Below, one piece after another: positions 31,284 through 39,938 of a stretch of 64,000 bases of DNA. The DNA lies in the NCBI GenBank assembly GCA_963761755.1, contig CAVXIC010000012.1:558001-622000 (forward strand), read 5' to 3'. Source of the stretch: CAJXVA01 sp963761755. Lineage in GTDB: Bacteria > Myxococcota_A > Polyangia > Nannocystales > Nannocystaceae. The notes under the pieces were generated by a model. It did no database searches. It was not told the DNA's origin and saw only the letters and a list, made by a program, of their open reading frames with translations. Both the position numbers and the translations under genes were made by a program. Each line of letters starts with the position of its first letter. Position 1 is the stretch's first letter.

Positions 31284-33557
31284 GTGCTCTACCTGTTCGC
31301 GGCCCTCGGCGGCATCGCTGGCCTGACCTGGGAGCTGCTGTGGATGCACTACACCGCGCTCTCGCTGGGCGTGTCTGCTCGCGGCGCCGCGCTGACGCTG
31401 GTCGCGTTCTCGGTGGGCATGGGCGCGGGTGCCTTCGCGGCTGGACGCTGGCTGGAGGGTCGACGCGTCGATCGCCTTCGCGTGTGGGGAGCCCTGGAGA
31501 TCGGAATCGGGTTGCTCGGTCAGCTCCTTGCGCCGGGATTCTCGCTGATGGCCCGATGGGACGCGCAGCTGTACGCGACGTCTCCGCACGCGACGCCGAT
31601 CCTCCACGGCTTGGGGGTTCTGCTCCTGCTGGCGGTGCCCTCGGCGTGCATGGGGGCCACGATTCCCGTGTTCGCATCGCTGGCCCGGGAGTTCCGCCTC
31701 TCGCTGTCCCTGATGTACGCCAGCAACATCGCCGGGGCGAGCGTGGGGATCGTGCTCGCGAGCTTCGTGCTCATCCCCGCGGGTGGAATCGAGGCCACGG
31801 TGGGGCTGGCGAGCAGTATCGGCCTCGCGCTGGGGGCCGCGATGCTCGTGGGCGCGATGCGTCGATCGAAGAAGCGCGAGCCCGCACCGCCCGAGCCCGC
31901 GCGCGACGCCTCGGTCGCGCTGCGACCGCGGACCGCTCTCATCGTGGTCGCGGCCACCGGGTTTGCGACCTTCTGTTTGGAGGTCGCCTGGTTTCGCTCG
32001 CTTCGCGCCGCGTTTCAGGCCACCACCGAGAGCTTCGCGTTGGTCATGTTCGCGGTCCTGCTGGCGCTCGCCGGAGGTGGATCGCTCGCGCGTCGCCAGC
32101 TGCGAGGCGGCCGCGTCTCGCTCGGCATCATCCTGACGATGGCGGCGGTCGCGGTGCTGGTGACCACCCCGGTCGTCGAGCGGCTCGACCGCGTCGTCCT
32201 CGCGATGCCGGCCGCCGACAGCTACACCTCGTTCGTCCTGCGCCGCCTCGCGGTGAGCGTGGCGGTGCTGGGGCCGGCGATGCTGCTCATCGGTGTCGGC
32301 TTGCCCTACTGTCTGGAGGCGGTCGGCGACGCGCGGAGGGTGGGGCAGCTGTACGCGGTCAACACCGCCGCATCGGTCGTGGGCTCGCTCGCGTGCGCCT
32401 GGTTGCTTCTCCCGACGATCGGATCGGCCTACACCGCTTGGGTCGCCGCGCTGGTGCTCGCGTTCGCGGCGTGGGCGACGCTGGATCCCAGCGGGCGTCT
32501 GCGTCCAACCCTGGCCATCGTCGCGGCCGTCGTCGTCGCATCCATCGCCGCACTCGGGTTCGGATCCCACGTCGGCGAGCTGCGGGTTCAGACCAACCGC
32601 GACGTCGAGCACGAGGTCCTCGAGACGCACGAGGGCCCCGACGCCACGGTCTCCGTCATCGAGCACGCCGACGGGTCGCGCCACCTCGTCATCGACGGCT
32701 TCTACGCCACCGGGACCGACGTCGGAGCGCACTACATGCCCTGGATGGGCCATTTGCCGATGCTGATGCACCCGCAGCCCGACCGGGCGCTGGTCATCTG
32801 CTTCGGGACCGGACAGACGGCCAACGCCGTGCTCGAGGAGCAGCCAAGGCGACTGGACATCGTCGACGTCAACGCCAGCGTGTTCGCGATGGCGGACCGG
32901 TTCCCCGAGAACCACGGGGTGCTCGACGACCCGCGGGTCTTCCCGCACGCGATGGACGGCCGAGCTTGGTTGCGGCGCTCCGCGGACCGCTACGACGTCG
33001 TCACGCTGGAACCGATGCCGCCGACGTTCGCGGGCACCAACGCGCTGTACTCGGTCGAGTTCTATCGCCTCGTCGAGCGGCGCCTGGCCGCCGGGGGCAT
33101 CGTCGCGCAGTGGCTTCCGTTCCACCTGGTCGACCCCCCAGAGTCCGCCGCGATCGTCGGAGCGTTCATCGAGGTGTTCCCCGAAGCGTTTCTTTGGCTC
33201 GATCCGACCGGGACGGGGATCCTGATCGGGCGAGCGTCGGGGAGCGCCGGCATGCCGCTGTGGCCCGGCCTGGAGCGGCCGGTGCAGCGGGACATGACCT
33301 CCGAGCAGATCCGCCGCGCGATGCGGTACGGGCCGAGACTGCTCGCGGCCTACGCGGGGCTCAGCGAGCCCGTCACCGACGACGACCAGCGGCTGTCCTA
33401 CGGATTCGGCCGGACCCAGTGGTGGGGCCAAGGCGTCGCTGAAACGATCCGCTATCAGCACCTCCTGCTCGAGGCCATCGCGCAAGGAGGCCCCGTCGAG
33501 GAGAACGTTCGCGCCTTCATGACGCGGTATCCCACGCCCCGCTCGCTGCCCCGCTGA
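31284..33557 (+). CDS. Membrane-fused spermidine synthase-like protein
   Basis: A 757-residue protein. The N-terminal ~430 residues hold about 12 hydrophobic helices in an MFS-like arrangement (ALTLVAFSVGMGAGAFAAGR, VLLLLAVPSACMGATIPVF, MLLIGVGLPYCLEAVGD). The C-terminal ~300 residues are a spermidine/spermine synthase-type Rossmann domain: ALVICFGTGQTANA (SAM or dcSAM site), RLDIVDVNASV, YDVVTLEPMPPTFAGTNALYS and AAGGIVAQWLPFH. This fused architecture is widespread in bacteria, and most members have unknown substrates; polyamine synthesis itself is doubtful. The GTG start at 31284 follows a GAGG ribosome-binding site closely. The gene is separated from neighbours by 187 bp upstream and is convergent with the J-domain gene. 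Confidence 0.88.
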   Translation: MLYLFAALGGIAGLTWELLWMHYTALSLGVSARGAALTLVAFSVGMGAGAFAAGRWLEGRRVDRLRVWGALEIGIGLLGQLLAPGFSLMARWDAQLYATSPHATPILHGLGVLLLLAVPSACMGATIPVFASLAREFRLSLSLMYASNIAGASVGIVLASFVLIPAGGIEATVGLASSIGLALGAAMLVGAMRRSKKREPAPPEPARDASVALRPRTALIVVAATGFATFCLEVAWFRSLRAAFQATTESFALVMFAVLLALAGGGSLARRQLRGGRVSLGIILTMAAVAVLVTTPVVERLDRVVLAMPAADSYTSFVLRRLAVSVAVLGPAMLLIGVGLPYCLEAVGDARRVGQLYAVNTAASVVGSLACAWLLLPTIGSAYTAWVAALVLAFAAWATLDPSGRLRPTLAIVAAVVVASIAALGFGSHVGELRVQTNRDVEHEVLETHEGPDATVSVIEHADGSRHLVIDGFYATGTDVGAHYMPWMGHLPMLMHPQPDRALVICFGTGQTANAVLEEQPRRLDIVDVNASVFAMADRFPENHGVLDDPRVFPHAMDGRAWLRRSADRYDVVTLEPMPPTFAGTNALYSVEFYRLVERRLAAGGIVAQWLPFHLVDPPESAAIVGAFIEVFPEAFLWLDPTGTGILIGRASGSAGMPLWPGLERPVQRDMTSEQIRRAMRYGPRLLAAYAGLSEPVTDDDQRLSYGFGRTQWWGQGVAETIRYQHLLLEAIAQGGPVEENVRAFMTRYPTPRSLPR

Positions 33558-33565
33558 GGCGCCGC

Positions 33566-34093
33566 TCAGTCCGACGCACGCTCGTCCAGGCCGTCGCACG
33601 CCTGCACCGCCCGCTTGATCGCCGGGGAGTCGGGTTCGAACTGGGCGGCCAGCCGCAGCTGGGCCCGTCCCCCCAAAATGTTGCCCGCGGCGATCAGCGC
33701 CTGCGCGGTCTCCAGCAGCTTGGCGGCGTGGGGGGTGCGAGGGTCCGCGGCCATGCTCTGCAGCCGCGACGCTCGCTCGGCGTCCTTGCCCAGCCGCGTT
33801 CTGCCCGCAGCGAGCTCGGTCTCGTACGCGGCGCGCAGGGCGGGGTCTCGCAGCACGCGGAAGGCTTCGCCGAAGCGCGCATACAGCCGCACGAGCGCGT
33901 GTTTGCGGGCCGGGTCCGTCTCGTAGGTGTGGCGATCGGGGTGAATGTTCCGGGCGCGACGATAGTAGGCCTGCTCGATGACTTCGCGGGGCGCGCTCAA
34001 CTCGACGTCGAGCAGCTGATAGTAGGAGAGGGCGTCGAGCGTCTCCGCGAGCGCCATCACGCGCGTCCAAAAGGCGTCGGCGTATGCGCTCAT
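33566..34093 (-). CDS. J-domain (DnaJ-like) co-chaperone
   Basis: A 175-residue protein with an N-terminal J domain: ALSYYQLLDVELSAPREVIEQAY, then the signature HPD (H51-P52-D53) in RNIHPDRH. The C-terminal ~75 residues are helical (TPHAAKLLETAQALIAAGN, AQLRLAAQFEPDSPAIKRA), similar to a short TPR-like pair. It lacks the Gly/Phe, zinc-finger and substrate domains of DnaJ, so it is a dedicated partner rather than a general chaperone. It overlaps the stop of the Hsp70 gene by ATGA, a clear two-gene unit. It probably stimulates that Hsp70's ATPase on a specific client. Confidence 0.92.
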   Translation of the reverse strand: MSAYADAFWTRVMALAETLDALSYYQLLDVELSAPREVIEQAYYRRARNIHPDRHTYETDPARKHALVRLYARFGEAFRVLRDPALRAAYETELAAGRTRLGKDAERASRLQSMAADPRTPHAAKLLETAQALIAAGNILGGRAQLRLAAQFEPDSPAIKRAVQACDGLDERASD

Positions 34094-35673
34094 GGGGATG
34101 AAGACTCGAGACCGCGGACGGAGAGCACCGCGGCGGTTCGTTCGCCCGTGGCCATGTCGCGGGCGCTGACCTGCAGGATGCCGTTGGCGTCCATGATGAA
34201 CTCGACGGCCACGCGCGTCTCACCGCGTGGGGCTGGCCGAAGGTTGCTCAGCCGCAGCTCCCCCAACAGGACCGACTCGCTGAACCGCTGCGCTTCTCCC
34301 TGGCAGATCCGGATGGTGACCCGCTGCTGATTGTCGCGCACCGTCGAGAAGACGTGGTTGCCCTCGCAGGGGATCGTGGTGTTCTTGCGAATGAGGACCT
34401 GGACGTTGTCCCCGATGGTCGCGACGCCCACCGCGTGCGAGGTCACGTCCATCAGCAGCCCGACGCCAGGCTCGTCGGGCGCAGCGGCCGCTGTGGGCGG
34501 GGCATGAGAGGCCTGCCACAGCGCGTGAGCGTGCAGCGCTGCGCCCCGCGCGACGGCCTCCAGAGGATCGACGGTGGTGTTTGGTTCGCGGCCGAACAGC
34601 TCGGTGACACGGCGGCGCACCATGGGAATCTGGGTGGAGCCACCGACCAGCGCGACTTCGTGGACGTCCGCGGCCACGAGCTTGGCCTCCGAGAGGACGC
34701 GCCGCGTCGTGTCCATCGCGCGATCGATGTGCTGGGCGATCAGCGCCTCGAAGTCGGCGCGGGAGAGGCTGTAGTGCAGGGCGAGTTCGTGGCCGTCGAC
34801 CCCGTGGGCGATGTCCTGGATGACCCCGTCGAGGATCCCCTGCTCCGACAGGGTGATCTTGGCGCGTTGTGCAGCGAAGAGCAGCCGCGCGCGCGCGGAC
34901 GGATCGGTGTTGAGGTCGACGCGATGCTCGCGTAGGAAAGCATCGGCGAAGCGGTCCGCGATGGCAGCGTCGAAGTCGTCTCCTCCCAGATACGCCTCGC
35001 CACCGGTCGCGAGCACCTCGAAGAGACCGTCGTGCACGGCCAGCACCGTGAAGTCGAAGGTGCCACCCCCGAGGTCGAAGACGCCGACGCGACGGTTGCC
35101 GCCGCTGCCCAGGCCCAGGGCCACGGCCGCAGCGGTGGGTTCGTTGAGGACCCGCAGCACCGTCATCCCGGCACCGACGGCGGCCCGACGCGTGGCCTCG
35201 CGCTGCGCGTCCGAGAAGTTTGCGGGCACGGTCACCACGCAGCCGGTGACCGGTCGTCCCAGTCGCTGCTCAGCCCCGGCGCGCAGGTGCGCCAAGATGC
35301 GCGTGGAGATGTCGACGACGGACTTCTCCCCGGCGCGGGTGTGAAGGATCGGAACATCGTTCTCGCCCGCGGTCACGGTGTAGGGCAGCTGCTCGATGAT
35401 GCGCTGGGTCTCGGGCGCCGAGCATGGCCGGCCGATGATGCGCTTGGCGGAGAGGATGGTGTTGGGAGGGTCGAACAAGGCTCGCTCGCGCGCCCGTCGC
35501 CCGACCAGCGTCTCGCCGTTGGGCACGAACGCGACGGCCGACGGGACCAGAGCCGTGCCGTTGCGATCCCGAATCACCTCGATCGCGTCGTCGATGACCG
35601 TCGCCACCACGGAGTTCGTGGTGCCCAGGTCGATTCCGACGACCGCTCCGCCCCGCTCGGCTGCGTGCCCCAT
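34090..35673 (-). CDS. Hsp70-family chaperone, short form
   Basis: A 527-residue Hsp70. The ATPase domain is canonical: GIDLGTTNSVVA, VTVPANFSDAQREATRRAA, VLRVLNEPTAAAVALG, VFDLGGGTFDFTV and ALVGGSTQIPMVR. The substrate-binding beta-sandwich (about 385-515) is present (LLMDVTSHAVGVAT, ISARD-like LQVSARDMATGERT). The alpha-helical lid, about 100 residues in DnaK, is missing. DnaK itself is about 640 residues, so this is an accessory Hsp70 and not the housekeeping one. It is coupled to a specialised J protein. On the minus strand CATAAT (35687-35682) lies 9 bases before the ATG and could be a -10 of a nearly leaderless transcript. Confidence 0.93.
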   Translation of the reverse strand: MGHAAERGGAVVGIDLGTTNSVVATVIDDAIEVIRDRNGTALVPSAVAFVPNGETLVGRRARERALFDPPNTILSAKRIIGRPCSAPETQRIIEQLPYTVTAGENDVPILHTRAGEKSVVDISTRILAHLRAGAEQRLGRPVTGCVVTVPANFSDAQREATRRAAVGAGMTVLRVLNEPTAAAVALGLGSGGNRRVGVFDLGGGTFDFTVLAVHDGLFEVLATGGEAYLGGDDFDAAIADRFADAFLREHRVDLNTDPSARARLLFAAQRAKITLSEQGILDGVIQDIAHGVDGHELALHYSLSRADFEALIAQHIDRAMDTTRRVLSEAKLVAADVHEVALVGGSTQIPMVRRRVTELFGREPNTTVDPLEAVARGAALHAHALWQASHAPPTAAAAPDEPGVGLLMDVTSHAVGVATIGDNVQVLIRKNTTIPCEGNHVFSTVRDNQQRVTIRICQGEAQRFSESVLLGELRLSNLRPAPRGETRVAVEFIMDANGILQVSARDMATGERTAAVLSVRGLESSSP

Positions 35674-35816
35674 GCGAAGCGATTATGCGAGATCGCAGTC
35701 GGCTCCGCACATGTTGATTGTGCGAGCGACTTCGCAGGTTTGGCGTCCTGCCGAGCCGACCGCGCACGAGCGGGGCCGCTCCCCGCCGCGGTCCGATCCT
35801 GCTACCGTCACCGCTG

Positions 35817-36785
35817 GTGATCGACTCGCATTGGTCCAGCCGCCGGGTGCTCGTCACGGGTGCCGACGGGTTCATGGGCTCGCACCTCACCGAGCGGCTG
35901 CTCCGCGCAGGCGCAGGGGTCAGCGTGTTGGTGCGACCGCGATCGGTCACCGGCACGGTGAGCGCGGAATTCCGCAATCTGGGCCCGGTCGCGGATCGCT
36001 TGCAGTCGGTCATCGCCACGGACGTCGCCGGACCCGATGCGGAGGCCGCGATCGCCAACCTGGCCCCGCAGGTCGTCTTTCACCTGGCCGCCGACGCGTA
36101 CGTCGAGCGGTCGTTCGCGCATCCACGGGAGGTCTTGCGCACCAACATGGACGGCACGATGAGCGTGCTCGAGGCGGCCCGGCGCACGCCCGCGATCGAG
36201 CGCGTCGTCATCACGTCGTCCTCCGAGGTCTATGGCCCGGCCCAGGACGAGGTGATGACCGAGCAGCACCCACTGCATCCGACGTCTCCCTACGCCGCCT
36301 CCAAGGTCGCCGCCGACCGGATGGCCATGGCCTACCACGCCACCTACGGCACCCCGGTCGCGGTGATCCGTCCGTTCAACACCTACGGGCCCCGACACGT
36401 CTACGACGTGATCCCGAAGTTCATCGCGCACGCGCTGCGTGGTGAGCCGCTCACCGTGTTCGGCGATGGCCGGCAGAGTCGCGACTTCACCTACGTCGAC
36501 GACATGGTCGACGCGTTCATGCGGATGGGGTCGTACGACGAGGCGTTGGGTCAGGTGCTGCACTTCGGCGGCGGGCAGGCCACCTCCATCGCGACCCTGG
36601 CCCGCAAGGTGGCCAACGCCGTCGGCGGGGATGTTCGCATCGAGCACGCCCGCGTGCGGACGGCCGAAGTCGCGCGCCTGTGCTGCGACGCGAGCGCGGC
36701 CGAGGCCGCGGTGGGATGGCGTCCGCGCGTCGGACTGGACGAGGGCCTGAGCCGAAACGTCGCGTGGATGCGGGAGCGGGTTTGA
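35817..36785 (+). CDS. NAD-dependent epimerase/dehydratase (extended SDR)
   Basis: A 322-residue nucleotide-sugar enzyme. VLVTGADGFMGSHL is the NAD-binding glycine motif, FHLAAD follows, and the catalytic set is Ser in ITSSSEVYG with Tyr-Lys in YAASK. Further motifs are VIRPFNTYGPRH and QSRDFTYVDDMV. The sequence resembles GDP-mannose 4,6-dehydratases and dTDP-glucose-type enzymes acting on a nucleotide sugar. The GTG at 35817 is chosen because upstream in-frame sequence is Arg/Pro-rich non-coding-like. Its stop overlaps a TTG start of the GT-C gene, so it supplies the sugar donor or modifies a sugar for that transferase. Confidence 0.9.
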   Translation: MIDSHWSSRRVLVTGADGFMGSHLTERLLRAGAGVSVLVRPRSVTGTVSAEFRNLGPVADRLQSVIATDVAGPDAEAAIANLAPQVVFHLAADAYVERSFAHPREVLRTNMDGTMSVLEAARRTPAIERVVITSSSEVYGPAQDEVMTEQHPLHPTSPYAASKVAADRMAMAYHATYGTPVAVIRPFNTYGPRHVYDVIPKFIAHALRGEPLTVFGDGRQSRDFTYVDDMVDAFMRMGSYDEALGQVLHFGGGQATSIATLARKVANAVGGDVRIEHARVRTAEVARLCCDASAAEAAVGWRPRVGLDEGLSRNVAWMRERV

Positions 36786-38377
36786 ACCGCCGCTGGCCCG
36801 CGTTGGTGGTGGTGCTGGCCGCATTCCTCGGTCTGTCCGGCGTCACCTTGGCCCAAGGCCGCTTCCTGCACGACGAGGGCCTGCTCACTCACCTGTTCGC
36901 CCTCGCGACCGCCCGCGACCCGGCCGCGACGTTCTTCCTTCAAAAGAGTCGGCCGCCGATCAGCGCCCTGTATGCGCCGGTCGCCGGCTCCCTCGACCTC
37001 TTCTTTTGGGCGCACATCGTCGTCGGCGCCCTGGGCATCGTCGCGCTGTGGGCCGCAGCGCGTTCGCTGGGGCACGCTCGCCCCTGGGTCGCGCCCGCGG
37101 TGATGGCCCTGTCCCCCATGTACATTGGCGGTTCGGTGGCGGGACTGTCGAATACCGACGTCGTCGCAGGCGCCTGCGCCTTCGCTTGGCTCTACGCGAG
37201 CGATCGTAGGGTTGCCGCGGCGGCCGTCTTGGGCGTGCTGCCGTGGATCCGGGCCGAGATCGGCGTGCTGTGCGTCGTCGTCCTCATCGACGCGGTGCGT
37301 CGCCGGTCGTGGACGGAGGTGGGCGCCATGCCGGCCTTCGGCATCGCGTATGGCCTGGCCGGGATCGGCTATCACCACGACCCGCTGTGGTTTCTGCATT
37401 ACCCGCCCGCGCTGCCCGAACCAATGCCCGGCAACCCGTTTTGGGCCGAGCATGGCGGCACGGCGAGCGTCGGGGAGATCGTGTCGAGCGCGGTCGCGCT
37501 CACGCCGCTGATCCCGGCGTTGGTCTGGACGCGTTGGCGAACGCTCGACGCCCTCGAGCGGCGCGGACTGTGGTTCTGTGCCGCGTTTGCGCTCGCGCTC
37601 GTCGTGCTTCCGGCGTGGCGCGTCTTCAACTTCGACCAGTCTCCGCGCTACTTGCTTCCGGTCCTCCCCTTCGTCGCGCTCGCGCTCGGGCGCGGCATCG
37701 GTGACGCATGCTGGAGGGGCGACGGCCCGGGCCCGCTGGCCCTGCCCGCGCTTTCGGTGATGGCAGGTCTCGCCTATCTCGCCGCGCGCACGAACCCTCA
37801 CCCGACCGCGCTGGCGGCGGTGGCCTTCATCGCGCTCGCGCTCACGGTGTACCGCGCGCGCTGGCCGTGGCTCGCCGCCGCGCCGCTGGTCGTCCTCGCC
37901 GGGCTGGGGCCCTTCATGTTCGCCGACGGGGGCCATCTCGACACCGCCTCGACCGCGCCCCATCTGGGTCCGATGATCGACCGGCTCGAGGAGACCGTCG
38001 GGCCCCAGCCCAAGGTCGTCTACACCAACGAACCCCTGCTCGCGACCGCGCTGCGCCGCTCGGGCCGACTGCCCCAAGTCACCGTCTTCTACATCGTTCA
38101 GGAGGACCAGCGCTTCGAGCTCGAGCGCCTCGCGAACCCCTGGGTGGGGCAGCGCGAGGCGCTGTGGGACGCGATGGCGGACAACGCCTACGGCCGCCCC
38201 ATCCGGCCCGATGCGCTGCGTCCGGACACCGTGCCGGTCGGCGCACTGTTCGCGCTCACCAAGGACGCTCGTCTCCCGCTGGTGATGCCGCCACAGCGGT
38301 GGGACGGACTGCTCGTGGTGCTGCGCCCTGGGTACGACATGGTCATCTCCGAGCGCGTCGCGGGGGAGGGATCGTGA
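36782..38377 (+). CDS. Polytopic GT-C-like glycosyltransferase
   Basis: A 531-residue membrane protein with about 11-12 transmembrane helices. The first luminal loop holds GRFLHDEGLL, an Asp-Glu pair like the catalytic acid motif of GT-C transferases (ArnT, PMT, PIG-M). It is followed by FFLQKSRPPISALY. The C-terminal ~140 residues are soluble. The start is inferred as TTG at 36782, overlapping the epimerase stop (TTGA). An ATG start in frame would demand a ~100-base overlap with the epimerase. Its stop overlaps the next gene by GTGA. Together with the epimerase it suggests transfer of a lipid-linked sugar to a surface molecule. Start codon is less certain than the family. Confidence 0.82.
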   Translation: MNRRWPALVVVLAAFLGLSGVTLAQGRFLHDEGLLTHLFALATARDPAATFFLQKSRPPISALYAPVAGSLDLFFWAHIVVGALGIVALWAAARSLGHARPWVAPAVMALSPMYIGGSVAGLSNTDVVAGACAFAWLYASDRRVAAAAVLGVLPWIRAEIGVLCVVVLIDAVRRRSWTEVGAMPAFGIAYGLAGIGYHHDPLWFLHYPPALPEPMPGNPFWAEHGGTASVGEIVSSAVALTPLIPALVWTRWRTLDALERRGLWFCAAFALALVVLPAWRVFNFDQSPRYLLPVLPFVALALGRGIGDACWRGDGPGPLALPALSVMAGLAYLAARTNPHPTALAAVAFIALALTVYRARWPWLAAAPLVVLAGLGPFMFADGGHLDTASTAPHLGPMIDRLEETVGPQPKVVYTNEPLLATALRRSGRLPQVTVFYIVQEDQRFELERLANPWVGQREALWDAMADNAYGRPIRPDALRPDTVPVGALFALTKDARLPLVMPPQRWDGLLVVLRPGYDMVISERVAGEGS

Positions 38378-38808
38378 AGCCGTGGGTCCTTCCGGCCGTG
38401 CTGACGGCCGCGTGCCTGGGCGGCGTGCTCGAGCGCGTTGCCAGCCCACCCCAGCCGCAGCGGGCTCAGGCGCGAAGCCCCGCGCCGCCGGAGGCGTTCG
38501 CGCTGCTGGACGGCCTGTCCACCGGCGACAGGCTGGCGGGTTGGACGGTGCTGGGCGTCACCGGCCCGGTCGATCGTGTCCTGACCATCGACGTCGCGCG
38601 GGACGAGACAAGGTTTTCGGTCTCGGTGGCGGCGCGCGGGGCCGTGGCGTTCTCGTCGCCGCGCCAAACCGAGCGCTACGACCTCTACTACGGGCATCCG
38701 CATCCTCGGAACGTCCAGATCCCCCGCAACGCCGTTCGGGCGATCATGGCCGGCGTCGAGCGCCGTGTTCGCCGCAACGAAGCGTCGGTGCAGGTCCCAG
38801 GGCTGTAA
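38374..38808 (+). CDS. Small secreted protein coupled to glycosyltransferase
   Basis: A 144-residue protein beginning at a GTG that overlaps the glycosyltransferase stop. Residues 1-20 are hydrophobic (VLPAVLTAACLGGVLERVA), a signal anchor or signal peptide. The mature part contains GDRLAGWTVLGVTGPVDRVLTI, beta-strand pattern, and VSVAARGAVAFSSP followed by YGHPHPRN. It ends in a basic helix. I do not recognise it. Its position as third gene of the epimerase/GT-C unit suggests a periplasmic accessory or acceptor for the transferred sugar. Confidence 0.78.
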   Translation: MKPWVLPAVLTAACLGGVLERVASPPQPQRAQARSPAPPEAFALLDGLSTGDRLAGWTVLGVTGPVDRVLTIDVARDETRFSVSVAARGAVAFSSPRQTERYDLYYGHPHPRNVQIPRNAVRAIMAGVERRVRRNEASVQVPGL

Positions 38809-38849
38809 AGGGGACGGCGGCGCGAGCCGCCGCGCGGTACCATGGCCGG

Positions 38850-39404
38850 GTGCGCGGCAAGCTGATTGTGGGGGTGATGGTGATGTCGGCGCTGGCCGGG
38901 TGCCAGCCCATGGATTGCGTCGAGACCCTGGCGCCGCACGAGAAGATCCTGCACGGCGTCCCGGGCATGCTCGTCGCCTACGCCGTCGCGTGGGCCGGGC
39001 TCGACGCTGCGCGCTGGGCGTTGGACGCGCCGGAGACCAAGGCGGGCCGAATCTCGGGCATCTGCGCGCTCGCGGCGGGTGCGGCAGGACTCGGTGGCCT
39101 CGTCGCTGGGCCCGTGATCCTCGTGGCGGTGCTGATGTGCAGCGTTCTGCCGATGGTCTGGGTCATCCCGTTGGCGCGCGCGGGCCGAAGCCGGACGCCG
39201 CTGCGCGTCGCGGGCGCCTTGGCCTTCACCGCCGCGGCAGGGGTGGTGCTCGCAATCCTCGGGGTCGCCAACGGGATGCTCGTGCATGATGCCGGGCGGA
39301 ACTGCGCGCCCACCGGTCCCCGCTACGCCCCGATCCAAACCCCGATCCGAACCCCGATCCAAACCCCGATCCAAACCCCGAGCGACCAGCCCCACCAGGA
39401 CTGA
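38850..39404 (+). CDS. Lipoprotein or membrane protein with Pro/Thr/Ile repeat tail
   Basis: A 184-residue protein starting at GTG 38850, signal KLIVGVMVMSALAGC with lipobox ALAGC (near residue 17). The middle has three hydrophobic segments (MLVAYAVAWAGLDA, ICALAAGAAGLGGLVAGPVILVAVL, ALAFTAAAGVVLAILG), so it may be a membrane protein despite the lipobox. The C-terminus is a Pro-Ile-Gln-Thr repeat encoded by the 12-base repeat at 39331-39378. It follows the glycosyltransferase unit by 41 bp and converges on the half radical SAM gene. Function unknown. Confidence 0.75.
   Translation: MRGKLIVGVMVMSALAGCQPMDCVETLAPHEKILHGVPGMLVAYAVAWAGLDAARWALDAPETKAGRISGICALAAGAAGLGGLVAGPVILVAVLMCSVLPMVWVIPLARAGRSRTPLRVAGALAFTAAAGVVLAILGVANGMLVHDAGRNCAPTGPRYAPIQTPIRTPIQTPIQTPSDQPHQD
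39331..39378 (+). repeat. 12-bp tandem repeat, four copies
   Basis: Four units of cgatccaaaccc (the second with one substitution) at 39331, 39343, 39355 and 39367 encode the PIQT tail of the upstream protein. In-frame, likely variable in copy number. Confidence 0.92.
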
Positions 39405-39418
39405 CGCCGACCGAATGA

Positions 39419-39922
39419 CTACGGGCGCAGCGCCCGGAGCTCCAGGTCGCGGCCGAACGCCTCGAGGTACGCCCGGGGCACGCCCGGGCAGGAGGCCCTC
39501 GCGTCGCACCCCGCGCAGATCTCGGCGTACGCGCGTGGGTCCACGGGGACGGCGAACGCTGCGTGCGGTCCGAGCACGCACGGGGGCAGACCGGCGGTGA
39601 CCACGTCGAGGCCGGCCTGACGCGCCAGCGCAGCCGCGTGCAGGGTCCGCGGTGCCACCATGCCCAGCCGCGGCAGGGAGAGCCCGGGCCGCCCGGATCC
39701 GGGCCAGGCGAGGGTCCACCGGCGCACCTTCGTGCGGCGGGCGGGCTCGGCCAACCACTGCGCGAGCGCGGCCAGGCTGCGGGTGTTGGCGCGCGTCACC
39801 TGCGTGCGCACGTCGACGTGGGCGGCCGCTCGGAGCGCTGCGAGCACGACATCGAAGTCCCCGGTGCGTCCAGCGACGTGATCATGGACCGCCGCGGTGG
39901 GGCCGTGCAGATGCAGGAGCAC
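39419..39922 (-). CDS. Half radical SAM protein (C-terminal part only)
   Basis: A 167-residue protein that aligns with the C-terminal half of the radical SAM enzyme at 40537-41466. It shares a beta/alpha-barrel-like stretch (VLLHLHGPTAAVHDHVAGR, TQVTRANTRSLAALAQWL), then PPCVLGPHAAFAVPVD and the cysteine end CAGCDARASCPG with a nearby Tyr-Phe-Gly (YLEAFG). It has no CxxxCxxC cluster site and no SAM-binding N-terminus, so it cannot be an independent radical enzyme. The start is inferred as GTG at 39922, just after the stop of the Tat-signal protein gene. Either it is a subunit completing or recruiting for the full enzyme, or it is a remnant of one. Codon bias is normal, which argues for a functional gene. 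Confidence 0.7.
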   Translation of the reverse strand: MLLHLHGPTAAVHDHVAGRTGDFDVVLAALRAAAHVDVRTQVTRANTRSLAALAQWLAEPARRTKVRRWTLAWPGSGRPGLSLPRLGMVAPRTLHAAALARQAGLDVVTAGLPPCVLGPHAAFAVPVDPRAYAEICAGCDARASCPGVPRAYLEAFGRDLELRALRP

Positions 39923-39938
39923 CGGCTTCGAGCGCGTC

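Noticed and set aside
30948..34223. A very long open frame on the minus strand (over 1000 codons)
   Set aside because: It is antisense to the membrane-spermidine-synthase and crosses the Hsp70/J genes; its product is Arg/His/Gln-rich low-complexity, the usual shadow of high-GC coding, while the plus-strand frame has clear domains.
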